From Saprospiraceae bacterium (GTDB lineage Bacteria; Bacteroidota; Bacteroidia; Chitinophagales; Saprospiraceae), in assembly GCA_029263015.1 (NCBI GenBank), contig JAJCYI010000089.1, forward strand, positions 1-62,557: a stretch of 62,557 nucleotides of DNA, read 5' to 3'. The position numbers and the translations under genes were made by a program. Shown piece by piece: positions 9,184 to 17,789 of the stretch. The number at the start of each line of letters is the position of its first letter. Position 1 is the stretch's first letter. The notes beneath the pieces were generated by a model that was not told where the DNA came from, did no database searches, and was given only the letters and a program-made list of their open reading frames with translations.

Positions 9184-11628
9184 TTATTGTTTTTTTCTTA
9201 TTGGAAAAGAGAGTTTTAACGAAAAGCCTTCTTGTGGTTCTAAAATTTGAACATCTCCATTATAACCTTCTATTACATTTTTTATTAAATACATGCCCAT
9301 TCCTGTTCCAATATCATTACCCTTCCTATCTCGTTTCGTTGTTGTAAAGGGCAAAAATATTTCTTCTTTATCTTCAAAAACCTTAGAAAGCCCAACCCCA
9401 TTGTCTGAATAAATTATATCAATGGTAAAATCTGACAATTCGAATTCGATAGTGATATTTCTATCTTGTACTGCTTTCAGATTACTAAATGAATCAATAG
9501 AGTTATTGATTAGGTTTGTAAAGACAGTATCCATATCCATCTCAAACGCACGAAAGTCATAATCCGCCCCTTTTATCCTATCAGCTGTTTTCAAACGAAT
9601 ATCTCTTGTTTTAAAAATTTTGTTCCACCTTCTCCTTAATCCTTTGAAATAAGCTGAAAAATCTAATTTACTTCTTTTTCTTTTGTCTTTTCGGATAGCG
9701 GATTGGGAATACTCGACCCAATGTTTTATTTTATCACTGTTTTCTTTCAAAAGTTCAATAATATCCAATCCATCATCGAAATCTTCTTTGTGTTTACTTG
9801 ATTTTTTTATGCTGTCGGGGATTAACTTTTTATATATACCTTCCAATAAATTAATTTCGGTTGCGTTATTTTTCACTTCCTTTAGTTCATGGCCAAAAGA
9901 AGAAACGATTAATCCCAAACTGGCCAAAGCCCTTACTTGAACAATTTCTTCATTTTCCTTTTGAGAATACTTATCGTCAATTTCTCGAATTGTCTCTTCG
10001 AATGTCTTTTTATACTTTTTCTTTTCTTCTTCTTCTCGCTTCTCTTGAAATAAATCTACTTTTCTTTTCCCATACATCCTTTCTTCCACATTTTTTCTTT
10101 CTTCGACCATCTGTTCAGCAAGCTTTTCGGCTCTTTCCTGAATCTCCTTTTCTTTTGCTCTTGCCTTTTCCTTTTTGAAAAATAAATAGTAAGGATTTAA
10201 AATTTTTGTTCTGTCCAATTCAAATTCATGTATCACCCCAACTATTATTCTTTTGAATGTATCAAAGGCGTCGTTTTCTTGCAAAGCTCCCCTGTCTGAC
10301 TTGTCAACCAACAATGGATTAGTCTTTCTCGATATTGTAATGATCCCTGCTGTTTGCTCAGGCCTAACCCTCCAATCGCCTACTCGTTGCCCTGCTCCAG
10401 CAGGGCTTTGGGCAACTCTTGCACCTAATTTCAACCAGTCATTTGTTGGCTCTCCGTATGGCCTAACTCTAAATGAATCTCGGTAAACTTTGACGCCTCC
10501 AAATCTATCTAAAACTGACTTCCTTTCCGCTCGATTAATTATCTTATAAGGATATCCTTCCTTTTTCGAATTGTAAAATTTAAGATAATAAAAAGTCAAA
10601 CTAAACGAGCCTACATCTTTCAAAAGTTTCCTGTTCGTTCCATTCAAATCCCAGCTGAGAACTTTCTCGATTGATTTTGAATATTTAAATGCTATGGTTT
10701 CTAATGTTTTTAAATTAAAAGGCTTTCGAGAGCCTTTATAAATATGTGAAAACTGCTTCTTTACCAATTTTAAATCCAATTCGTTCCGAGTCATTTCAAA
10801 ATGAACATTGAGACTTTTAGAGTCATAAGTAGCCTTCAGTCGATAATCGTAATCATTAAAAAAAGCCGTTTCAACATTCCCATAATTTCCAATTTCTTGC
10901 AAATGGCTAAAAAAAACTTCAAACTGAATATTGAGTTCTTTAGGTGGAATCAATGCTTCCAAGCTTTTGAAAACTTCATCAATATTTGTCTTATACCATT
11001 CGTCTTTCAGATTAGTGACTTTAATGAATGTTCCATTGATGAAATTAACAGAATTAAGTAATTTTTCAAATTTTGAATGCTTAATTCCAATCGATTCAAT
11101 TAACTTTCTTAGCTTGAAAATTTCTTGCTTTAATTCAGCTTTAATCTCCGATATTGATTTTTCAGCTTCATCAAATTGATTCCAGTCCATCTCCCAATAA
11201 AGTCCAGAATTTTGTTTAGACTTCTTTGAAATTGTCCATAGTTCAGTTTTAAAGCCTAATCTGTCCAACGCAAATCTGCCAATTCCATTCGCCCCAGTTT
11301 TCACCCTTTTATCATCTGAGATAAAATCTTTCTCTTTATTCCCTGTTCCAATTTTCATCCAATGGTCTTCGATGACTTTTTTGGTCATTCCTTCCCCATT
11401 ATCAATGATATAAATATTGCTTTTTTCCTTATTAGGAATAACGACTTTATTCCCTTTCGTATCTTTTTTTATTTTTACTGGTATATCAAAAAATACAAAA
11501 CAGTTTTTTGCATCCGCATCGTATGAATTTTTGATTAATTCAATAATAGCCCCCTCTGGGTTAGAGAAATTTTCTCTGCCCAGTAATTTACCTGCTCTCG
11601 CTGAAACTTTAAAAGGTATTTTGGCCAT
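9184..11628 (-). CDS. Double GHKL protein: MutL/MORC-like ATPase fused to a histidine kinase core
   Basis: Start taken at the ATG at 11628 (814 residues), because MAKIPFKVSARAGKLLGREN opens the conserved domain; the frame is open to 11694. The first GHKL ATPase has an N-box with Glu30 and Asn34 (ELIKNSYDADA), G1 DNGEGM at 76-81 and G2 GANGIGRFA at 112-120, followed by an S5-like middle part with GGVKVYRDSFRVRPYG near 377-392. A charged coiled coil spans ~484-560. Next comes a kinase core: H-box SFGHELKE with His580, a second N-box NLINNSID (705-712), G1 SDNGVG (741-746), F-box FLPFTTTK (758-765) and G2 GTGMGMY (774-780). It should bind ATP at both ends, and His580 is a candidate phosphorylation site. 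It heads the operon, 100 bases after the purL stop. Related GHKL/MORC-like proteins are known beside restriction-modification genes. Confidence 0.85.
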   Translation of the reverse strand: MAKIPFKVSARAGKLLGRENFSNPEGAIIELIKNSYDADAKNCFVFFDIPVKIKKDTKGNKVVIPNKEKSNIYIIDNGEGMTKKVIEDHWMKIGTGNKEKDFISDDKRVKTGANGIGRFALDRLGFKTELWTISKKSKQNSGLYWEMDWNQFDEAEKSISEIKAELKQEIFKLRKLIESIGIKHSKFEKLLNSVNFINGTFIKVTNLKDEWYKTNIDEVFKSLEALIPPKELNIQFEVFFSHLQEIGNYGNVETAFFNDYDYRLKATYDSKSLNVHFEMTRNELDLKLVKKQFSHIYKGSRKPFNLKTLETIAFKYSKSIEKVLSWDLNGTNRKLLKDVGSFSLTFYYLKFYNSKKEGYPYKIINRAERKSVLDRFGGVKVYRDSFRVRPYGEPTNDWLKLGARVAQSPAGAGQRVGDWRVRPEQTAGIITISRKTNPLLVDKSDRGALQENDAFDTFKRIIVGVIHEFELDRTKILNPYYLFFKKEKARAKEKEIQERAEKLAEQMVEERKNVEERMYGKRKVDLFQEKREEEEKKKYKKTFEETIREIDDKYSQKENEEIVQVRALASLGLIVSSFGHELKEVKNNATEINLLEGIYKKLIPDSIKKSSKHKEDFDDGLDIIELLKENSDKIKHWVEYSQSAIRKDKRKRSKLDFSAYFKGLRRRWNKIFKTRDIRLKTADRIKGADYDFRAFEMDMDTVFTNLINNSIDSFSNLKAVQDRNITIEFELSDFTIDIIYSDNGVGLSKVFEDKEEIFLPFTTTKRDRKGNDIGTGMGMYLIKNVIEGYNGDVQILEPQEGFSLKLSFPIRKKQ

Positions 11629-11683
11629 TATTCGATTGTTTATTCCACGGAAAAGTATTAAATTATTCTGACTATTTAAAAAC

Positions 11684-11708
11684 CTTGCATTCAACTCATA
11701 AATGCAAG
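11684..11708 (-). terminator. Hairpin between purL and the defence operon
   Basis: On the minus strand CTTGCATT, a 9-base loop and AATGCAAG are followed by gttttt. It lies 21 bases after the purL stop and about 55 bases before the operon start, so it may be a weak purL terminator or a leader hairpin for the operon. Confidence 0.45.
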
Positions 11709-11728
11709 AACAATATTATGCCAATGCT

Positions 11729-14700
11729 TCACTTCCCCTCCAACCACTTCCTCGCATTCAAAAAAGCCTGCACCCAAGGCGAAATATCATCTTTTCTTCT
11801 TGCTGGATAATTAGCCCAATTCCACTTAAAGATTGATCGCTCAATATGCGGCATGGTGACCAAATGCCTGCCATCCGCACTGGCGAGCATGGCGGTGTTG
11901 TAATCGCTGCCGTTTGGATTGGAAGGGTAGGCATTGTAGCCGTATTTAGCAACGATATTGTATTGATCTTCAGGCAGTGGCAGGTGAAATTTTCCCTCGC
12001 CGTGTGAAATCCAGACCCCCATCTGGCAACCTGCAAGGGAGGATAACATGACGGAATTGTTTTCAGGAATCGTTACCGAAGTAAAGGCGCTTTCGTGCTT
12101 GTGGGAGTCGTTGTGCAGCATTTTTGAAGGTACGTCGTGATCAGGATTGATCAGCCCCAACTCGACAAAAAGCTGGCAGCCATTGCAGATGCCCACCGAA
12201 AGTACATCGTCACGACTGAAGAAATTATCAAGCGCCTTTTTCGCTTTTTCATTGTATAAAAACGCCCCAGCCCAGCCTTTGGAAGAACCCAATACATCGG
12301 AATTGGAAAAGCCACCTACCGCGCCAATAAACTGAATGTCTTCCAATGTCTCCCGACCGCTAATCAGGTCGGTCATGTGAACATCTTTGACGTCGAATCC
12401 GGCGAGGTACATGGCATGAGCCATTTCCCGTTCCGAGTTGCTGCCTTTTTCGCGAAGCACTGCTGCTTTCGGGCGTGGCTTCGAGAGGTCAGGGGTGGGT
12501 CGCACACCTATAAATCCAGCAGGAAAGTTATATTTCAACGGCTGGTTTTTGTAATTATCGTAACGCTCCTTCGCTTTGGCAATCCCTGACTGATGCTGAT
12601 CGAGCAGATAAGAAGTCTCGTACCATACATCCCTTAATTCAGGAATTTGGAAATTGTACTTCTCCGTACCATTGGTAATTGCAAGCATTGAATTGAAATG
12701 GACAGAACCAATTTTGCGCACATCGATCTGTGCTTTCTGCAAAATGGTTTCCACAGAATCGTCTTTTGCCTGAAAGATGACGCCGCTGTTTTCAGCAAAT
12801 AATAATTTGACGGAGTCCTGTTCTCCAATACCCGTCAGGTCAATTTCAGCACCCAATTCTGGATCGGCAAAACACATTTCCAATAGGGTAGTTAACATCC
12901 CACCTGCGGAAATGTCATGGCCAGCGAGGATGAGATCAGCTTTGATTAATTCTTGTAGCGTGTCGAATGCACGGGCAAAATAGGTGGCATTCTGAATTGA
13001 AGGAGCTTTTGCACCTATCTTACTTTGTGCTTGCGCAAATGATGAACCGCCCAATTGGTATTCATCTTTTGATAGGTTGATATAATAAATAGCCCCGCCA
13101 CTTCTTTGTAAAACGGGTTCCACTATTCGGGTAATATCGTCGCAATGAGCAGCAGCAGAAATAACTACTGTTCCTGGTGAAATAACTTCCTCGTTAGGGT
13201 ATTTCTGTTTCATAGAAAGAGAATCCTTTCCCGTCGGAACATTGATACCCAGCGCTATGGCAAAATCAGAAATAGCTTCTACCGCTTCGTACAATCGGGC
13301 ATCTTCCCCCTCATTTCGGCAGGGCCACATCCAATTGGCCGACAGGGAAACGGAGCGAAGTCCCTTCTCCAGAGGCGCCCAAACAATATTTGTAAGCGCC
13401 TCAGCTATTGAATTCCTCGAACCAGCTACCGGATCAATCAATCCGCTGATCGGGGAATGCCCGATAGAAGTGGCCAGACCGTTTTCACCATCATAATCCA
13501 GCGCCATTACGCCACAATTATTCAGCGGCAATTGCAGCGGACCAGTGCATTGCTGTTTCGCTACCAATCCCCCCACACAGCGGTCCACTTTGTTGGTCAG
13601 CCAGTCTTTGCAGGCGACTGCCTCTAATCTCAAAACCTCTTTAATGTAGTTGGTTATATGCTCGACCTGATATTCTACGGCTTCATACTTCCTGTTCAGG
13701 TTTCGATCTTGCATGATGGTTTTAGGGGAACTGCCAAACATGTCCCCTAATGCCAAATCCATTGGCCGGGCTCCGTCAGATGCAGATTGGAAAGTGAAGC
13801 GCATGTCGCCCGTTACCTCTCCAACTTCATAAATTGGCGCACGTTCCCGAGCTGCAATTTTTTGCAGGGTAGCCATGTTTTTAGCTGAAATGACCAGTCC
13901 CATTCTTTCCTGAGATTCGTTACCGATCACCTCTTTGGCAGATAAGGTGGGGTCCCCGACTGGCAATTTGTCAAGGTCGATTTTTCCCCCGGTTTCTTCA
14001 ACCAATTCAGATAGGCAGTTTAGGTGTCCGCCTGCACCGTGGTCATGAATCGAAACAATTAAACCCTCTTCACTTTCAACGACTCCCCGTATCGCATTGG
14101 CTACTCTTTTCTGCATTTCAGGATTGGAGCGTTGTACTGCATTTAGCTCAATACCTGCACTGAAGGCACCAGTATCGGCAGAGGAAACGGCAGCGCCGCC
14201 CATGCCGATCCGGTAGTTGTCGCCACCCATGACAACAATTTTATCCCCCGTTTGAGGAACATCTTTCAGAGCCTGGTCGGCTTTCCCGTAACCAATTCCT
14301 CCGGCCTGCATGATTACTTTGTCATAACCAAGTTTGCGACCTGCTTCTGAGTGTTCGAAAGTCAACAGGGAGCCAGCAATGAGAGGTTGGCCAAACTTAT
14401 TCCCAAAATCAGAAGCGCCATTGGAGGCTTTGATCAAAATATCCATTGGCGTTTGGTACAACCATGGACGAGCGGCCATTTTCTGCTCCCATGGACGATT
14501 TTCTTGCAGGCGGGAATAAGCAGTCATATATACCGCTGTTCCTGCCAGCGGGAGTGAACCTTTTCCGCCAGCGAGCCGGTCACGGATTTCTCCCCCAGAG
14601 CCAGTTGCTGCTCCGTTAAAGGGTTCTACCGTAGTTGGGAAATTATGGGTTTCAGCTTTTAGTGACAGGACTGAGTCAAAAGATTTCTTTTCATAAAAAT

Positions 14701-15391
14701 CAGGTTTGTCGGCGCTTTTGGGAGAAAATTGAGTGAGTTTTGGGCCGTGTACAAAAGCCACATTGTCTTTATAGGCTGATACAATATCGTTGGGATTTTT
14801 TTTAGAAGTCTTTTTGATCATTTGAAAAAGGGAATTACTCATTTCCTCTCCATCGATCACAAAAGTACCGTTGAATATCTTGTGTCGGCAGTGCTCGCTA
14901 TTGACTTGAGAAAAACCGAATACCTCGGAATCCGTGAGTTTGCGGCCAATCTTTCTAGCAACTTCTTCCAAGTAATGAATTTCCTCTTCACTCAATGAAA
15001 GTCCTTCTTTACCATTAAATTCAGCTATATCCCCAATCTCTAAAATTGGAGCGGGTTCAATATCAATAGTAAATATTTCCTGGTGGAGCTGCATATATTT
15101 TTGCGAGAGCATAGGGTCAAAATGATCGTTCTCAGCTGATACGCTCGTAAACTCCTCAATTCGCTCAATGCCATTGATCGCCATGTTTTGAGTGATTTCA
15201 ACCGCATTGGTACTCCAGGGGGTAATCATGGCAGCACGGGGGCCGACGAATGGACCTGCCACCGAAAGACGCTCTATTTGTGACTGATCGCCAAAGAGCC
15301 ACACCAGCTTTTGGATGTCCTCAACAGGCAGGGTTTGCTCAACTTGAACAGCGAATACTTTTTGGAAAGGATTGCCAAAAAATAAGATCAT
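11729..15391 (-). CDS. purL: Phosphoribosylformylglycinamidine synthase (large, one-chain form)
   Basis: A 1220-residue enzyme of purine synthesis that converts FGAR, ATP and glutamine to FGAM. The ATG at 15391 (MILFFGNPFQ) is chosen over the upstream frame extension because conserved sequence begins there. The order fits the large PurL: PurS-like N-terminus, linker, two ATP-grasp-like AIRS halves with KAETHNFPTTVEPFNGAATG and SIHDHGAGG, and a C-terminal class I glutaminase with Cys in GICNGCQLF and the His/Glu pair in MPHIERSI. Length is slightly below the proteobacterial form (about 1295). The last ~88 codons are duplicated at 6019-6285, with a four-gene operon in between. The gene is complete and should be functional. 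Confidence 0.97.
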   Translation of the reverse strand: MILFFGNPFQKVFAVQVEQTLPVEDIQKLVWLFGDQSQIERLSVAGPFVGPRAAMITPWSTNAVEITQNMAINGIERIEEFTSVSAENDHFDPMLSQKYMQLHQEIFTIDIEPAPILEIGDIAEFNGKEGLSLSEEEIHYLEEVARKIGRKLTDSEVFGFSQVNSEHCRHKIFNGTFVIDGEEMSNSLFQMIKKTSKKNPNDIVSAYKDNVAFVHGPKLTQFSPKSADKPDFYEKKSFDSVLSLKAETHNFPTTVEPFNGAATGSGGEIRDRLAGGKGSLPLAGTAVYMTAYSRLQENRPWEQKMAARPWLYQTPMDILIKASNGASDFGNKFGQPLIAGSLLTFEHSEAGRKLGYDKVIMQAGGIGYGKADQALKDVPQTGDKIVVMGGDNYRIGMGGAAVSSADTGAFSAGIELNAVQRSNPEMQKRVANAIRGVVESEEGLIVSIHDHGAGGHLNCLSELVEETGGKIDLDKLPVGDPTLSAKEVIGNESQERMGLVISAKNMATLQKIAARERAPIYEVGEVTGDMRFTFQSASDGARPMDLALGDMFGSSPKTIMQDRNLNRKYEAVEYQVEHITNYIKEVLRLEAVACKDWLTNKVDRCVGGLVAKQQCTGPLQLPLNNCGVMALDYDGENGLATSIGHSPISGLIDPVAGSRNSIAEALTNIVWAPLEKGLRSVSLSANWMWPCRNEGEDARLYEAVEAISDFAIALGINVPTGKDSLSMKQKYPNEEVISPGTVVISAAAHCDDITRIVEPVLQRSGGAIYYINLSKDEYQLGGSSFAQAQSKIGAKAPSIQNATYFARAFDTLQELIKADLILAGHDISAGGMLTTLLEMCFADPELGAEIDLTGIGEQDSVKLLFAENSGVIFQAKDDSVETILQKAQIDVRKIGSVHFNSMLAITNGTEKYNFQIPELRDVWYETSYLLDQHQSGIAKAKERYDNYKNQPLKYNFPAGFIGVRPTPDLSKPRPKAAVLREKGSNSEREMAHAMYLAGFDVKDVHMTDLISGRETLEDIQFIGAVGGFSNSDVLGSSKGWAGAFLYNEKAKKALDNFFSRDDVLSVGICNGCQLFVELGLINPDHDVPSKMLHNDSHKHESAFTSVTIPENNSVMLSSLAGCQMGVWISHGEGKFHLPLPEDQYNIVAKYGYNAYPSNPNGSDYNTAMLASADGRHLVTMPHIERSIFKWNWANYPARRKDDISPWVQAFLNARKWLEGK

Positions 15392-15778
15392 GGTAAAGTG
15401 TAGTTTGCTTTTGTGATATGAAGGGGCAAAGCTATCTATTTTGAGGGACTGGGGGAGGGAAATGGAGTGGCAGTTTTTTTTGGGAGGGAAATATTGTTTG
15501 TTGATGCTGGACAACGTCCGATTCCTATTTAACGAGGTCTTTGACCTCTACCAATCCGCTCAAAAACCACGTAGGCGGCCTCCCGCCCACGGTAGGGAAT
15601 TAGTTCGACTATTTATGATTGAATAGAGAAATCATTTGATACTGGATGCTGTCTGAAAAAAGTGAAATTAGGCAAAGCCATGAAAGATGAGTCGTTTGCT
15701 GAATTCATTTATCCTTGAAAATTGGGAATCTTGTTCCCAATTTTCAAGGATAAATGGTAAATTTGTTTAAAATTCGCA
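15392..15778. other. Divergent intergenic region with strong hairpin
   Basis: No gene is seen here. It holds the divergent promoters of purL and the ATPase gene. At 15707-15755 there is a hairpin with 22-base perfect arms (atttatccttgaaaattggg...) and a 5-base loop, 24 bases before the plus-strand start, so it may affect translation of that gene. The stretch near 15530-15600 (aacgaggtc...gacctc; cacgtaggcggcctcccgcc) looks like a worn repeat of the family 2 kind. Confidence 0.5.
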
Positions 15779-16921
15779 ATGATTCAAGACATTATAGAAC
15801 GTAAAAAGGACAAGGCGTCCATTTCCGAACTGTTGAAAATCTTTCCAGTGACTGCCATTTTGGGTCCAAGGCAAGCAGGCAAAACAACCTTGGCCAAAAC
15901 TTTCCAACCCGATTATGTTTTCGACCTGGAAAACCCGAGGGACTTTGCGCTGCTGGACAATCCCCAACTTTCTCTGGAGGGACTGGAGGGTTTGATAATG
16001 ATAGACGAAATACAGCGGAAAGCTGAACTTTTTCCATTGCTCCGCTTTCTGGTGGACAGCAATCCCAAGCAGCGGTTCATAATACTGGGAAGCGCATCAT
16101 CTAATCTGCGGCAGCAAAGCGGCGAATCTTTGGCAGGACGCATTGGATATCATTATCTGACTGGTCTAAATTTGTCTGAAACGGGGAAAAGTAGCATGGA
16201 AGAGCTTTGGCTAAGAGGTGGTTTTCCTCGTTCTTTCCTCACAGAATCGGACAGCCAAAGCATGACATGGCGTACCAATTTTATTTCCACTTTTTTGGAA
16301 AAGGATTTAAACGTTTTGGGCATCAGCATCCCCTCTACTTCCATGTACCGCTTTTGGGTCATGCTCAGCCACTATCATGGGCAGACGGTCAATTTCAGCG
16401 AATTGGGCCGCTCGTTCGGTATTAATAATAAGACTGCCAAACATTATATTTCGATCTTGGAAGACACCTTCATGGTACGGCAACTCATGCCCTGGCATGC
16501 CAATGTCAGCAAGCGATTGGTGAAAAGCCCCAAAATATATCTTCGTGATTCAGGCATCTTCCATGCCCTGCAATCTATCAACACGATGCAAGAGCTAAGA
16601 ACCAATCCCAAAATCGGGGCTTCATGGGAAGGCTTCGCGCTAGAAGAACTCATCTCTATTTTGGAAAAAAGGGATAGCGAAGTTTATTTTTATGCAGCTC
16701 ATAGTGGTGTCGAAATCGACCTGTATTGGCAGGATAAGGGCAAAAAAATAGGTGCTGAATTTAAATTCATGGACGCACCAAAAACGACTAAGTCCATGCA
16801 TCAGGCCATTGCAGATTTAGAATTGGACGAATTATGGGTGATTTATCCAGGTGATCGCAAGTATCGGTTGACAGAGAAGGTATGGGTAATGCCATTGACG
16901 GATTTTGGACAATACCGTTAA
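15779..16921 (+). CDS. AAA ATPase with DUF4143 domain
   Basis: A 380-residue protein of the AAA_14/DUF4143 type. Walker A is GPRQAGKTT (about 29-37), Walker B LIMIDEIQ (about 72-79) and the sensor region ILGSASSNL. The DUF4143 part follows, with a winged-helix-like segment and, near the end, GVEIDLYW...GAEFKF, an Asp-ExK arrangement like that of PD-(D/E)XK nuclease folds. Such proteins are common in many bacteria and often occur in multiple copies; their role is not settled, though nucleic-acid-linked ATPase activity is likely. The upstream hairpin at 15707-15755 lies very close to the start. It converges on the 17008-17667 gene, with a shared terminator. Confidence 0.85.
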   Translation: MIQDIIERKKDKASISELLKIFPVTAILGPRQAGKTTLAKTFQPDYVFDLENPRDFALLDNPQLSLEGLEGLIMIDEIQRKAELFPLLRFLVDSNPKQRFIILGSASSNLRQQSGESLAGRIGYHYLTGLNLSETGKSSMEELWLRGGFPRSFLTESDSQSMTWRTNFISTFLEKDLNVLGISIPSTSMYRFWVMLSHYHGQTVNFSELGRSFGINNKTAKHYISILEDTFMVRQLMPWHANVSKRLVKSPKIYLRDSGIFHALQSINTMQELRTNPKIGASWEGFALEELISILEKRDSEVYFYAAHSGVEIDLYWQDKGKKIGAEFKFMDAPKTTKSMHQAIADLELDELWVIYPGDRKYRLTEKVWVMPLTDFGQYR

Positions 16922-16954
16922 TTTAATATTCATTTGACTACCAGTCAATAAAAA

Positions 16955-16988
16955 AAAAGGTGAATGGAAACTATTCCATTCACCTTTT
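16955..16988. terminator. Bidirectional intrinsic terminator
   Basis: Stem of 14 bases (aaaaggtgaatgga / tccattcacctttt) with a 6-base loop, A-run before and T-run after, between two convergent genes. It should work in both directions. Confidence 0.85.
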
Positions 16989-17007
16989 AAATATCGAGAA
17001 GACTTTA

Positions 17008-17667
17008 TCAATTCCCTGGATCACAATCCAACTTAAACTTGCACTTCTCCGCTTTTTTGTCGCTTTCATCGCTGTCGTAATAAGTCACCAAAAAGGCCCA
17101 TTCGTCGCATTCACCTTTACCATAATAAACGACATAAGTGGCGAAATCACTCCCCGCTTTTACATACTCAACGACGCCGTCAACGGGGCAGCCGCAGTCA
17201 TCTTTGACTACAATCGGCTCAACGATATGTTTTACCCAAACGTCAGAGGCAGCGACTTCAGACTCGTCCCAATCACATTCACTCACTTCATCTGTCACTT
17301 CATCACAGTCTTCTTTTACCTCAATCATCGCTTCCTCGTCTTCAATCGTTTTGATTAAATCGCCGATAATGATGTCCACAGGATACTGCAAAATAGCCTT
17401 TGCGTTAGAATCAGGGTGATCTTCGTACCAGGCTTTTAGAGCTAGCTTTAGTTCTTCCTCATTGCCGGAAATGATTGAACCATCAGGCATGGTGTAGGTG
17501 AAGGGATAGACGAGATCAAAGCAATTTGCCTTGTCGTCGTCTCCACTTGCGAGGTCGTCATCTTTTATTTCATTATTATCAATTGAATCCTTTTTAATGT
17601 CACCTTTTTTGCAGGAAGAAAATGCTAAAAGGGATAGGATTAGAAAAGTTAAAATCGAAAATTTCAT
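17008..17667 (-). CDS. Acidic, cysteine-containing lipoprotein of unknown function
   Basis: A 219-residue protein with a clear lipoprotein signal (LLAFSSCKK, Cys near residue 19). The mature part starts with a low-complexity acidic linker (DDDLASGDDDK) and then a domain with strongly acidic patches and several paired cysteines (DDCGCP, CDEVTDEVSECDWD, CKFKLDCDPG). I do not recognise the family. The Asp/Glu-rich sequence and cysteine pairs suggest an exported, disulfide-bonded, perhaps cation-binding protein; that is inference. It is monocistronic, with a terminator at 16955-16988. Confidence 0.7.
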   Translation of the reverse strand: MKFSILTFLILSLLAFSSCKKGDIKKDSIDNNEIKDDDLASGDDDKANCFDLVYPFTYTMPDGSIISGNEEELKLALKAWYEDHPDSNAKAILQYPVDIIIGDLIKTIEDEEAMIEVKEDCDEVTDEVSECDWDESEVAASDVWVKHIVEPIVVKDDCGCPVDGVVEYVKAGSDFATYVVYYGKGECDEWAFLVTYYDSDESDKKAEKCKFKLDCDPGN

Positions 17668-17789
17668 GTTGTGTTTTTTTACAAAAGTACAGGCCAGCTG
17701 AAATTTAGGGAAGGCTGATGTACAAGCGTTTTAAGATTGTGCCAAAGATAAAGAGAATTGAATTGTGAAAAAAGATTTAATTTTATGAC

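Noticed and set aside
5963-11728. Integrase or transposase gene for the purL insertion
   Set aside because: All open frames between the two purL tails belong to the four-gene operon or are shadows of it; none has tyrosine or serine recombinase motifs.
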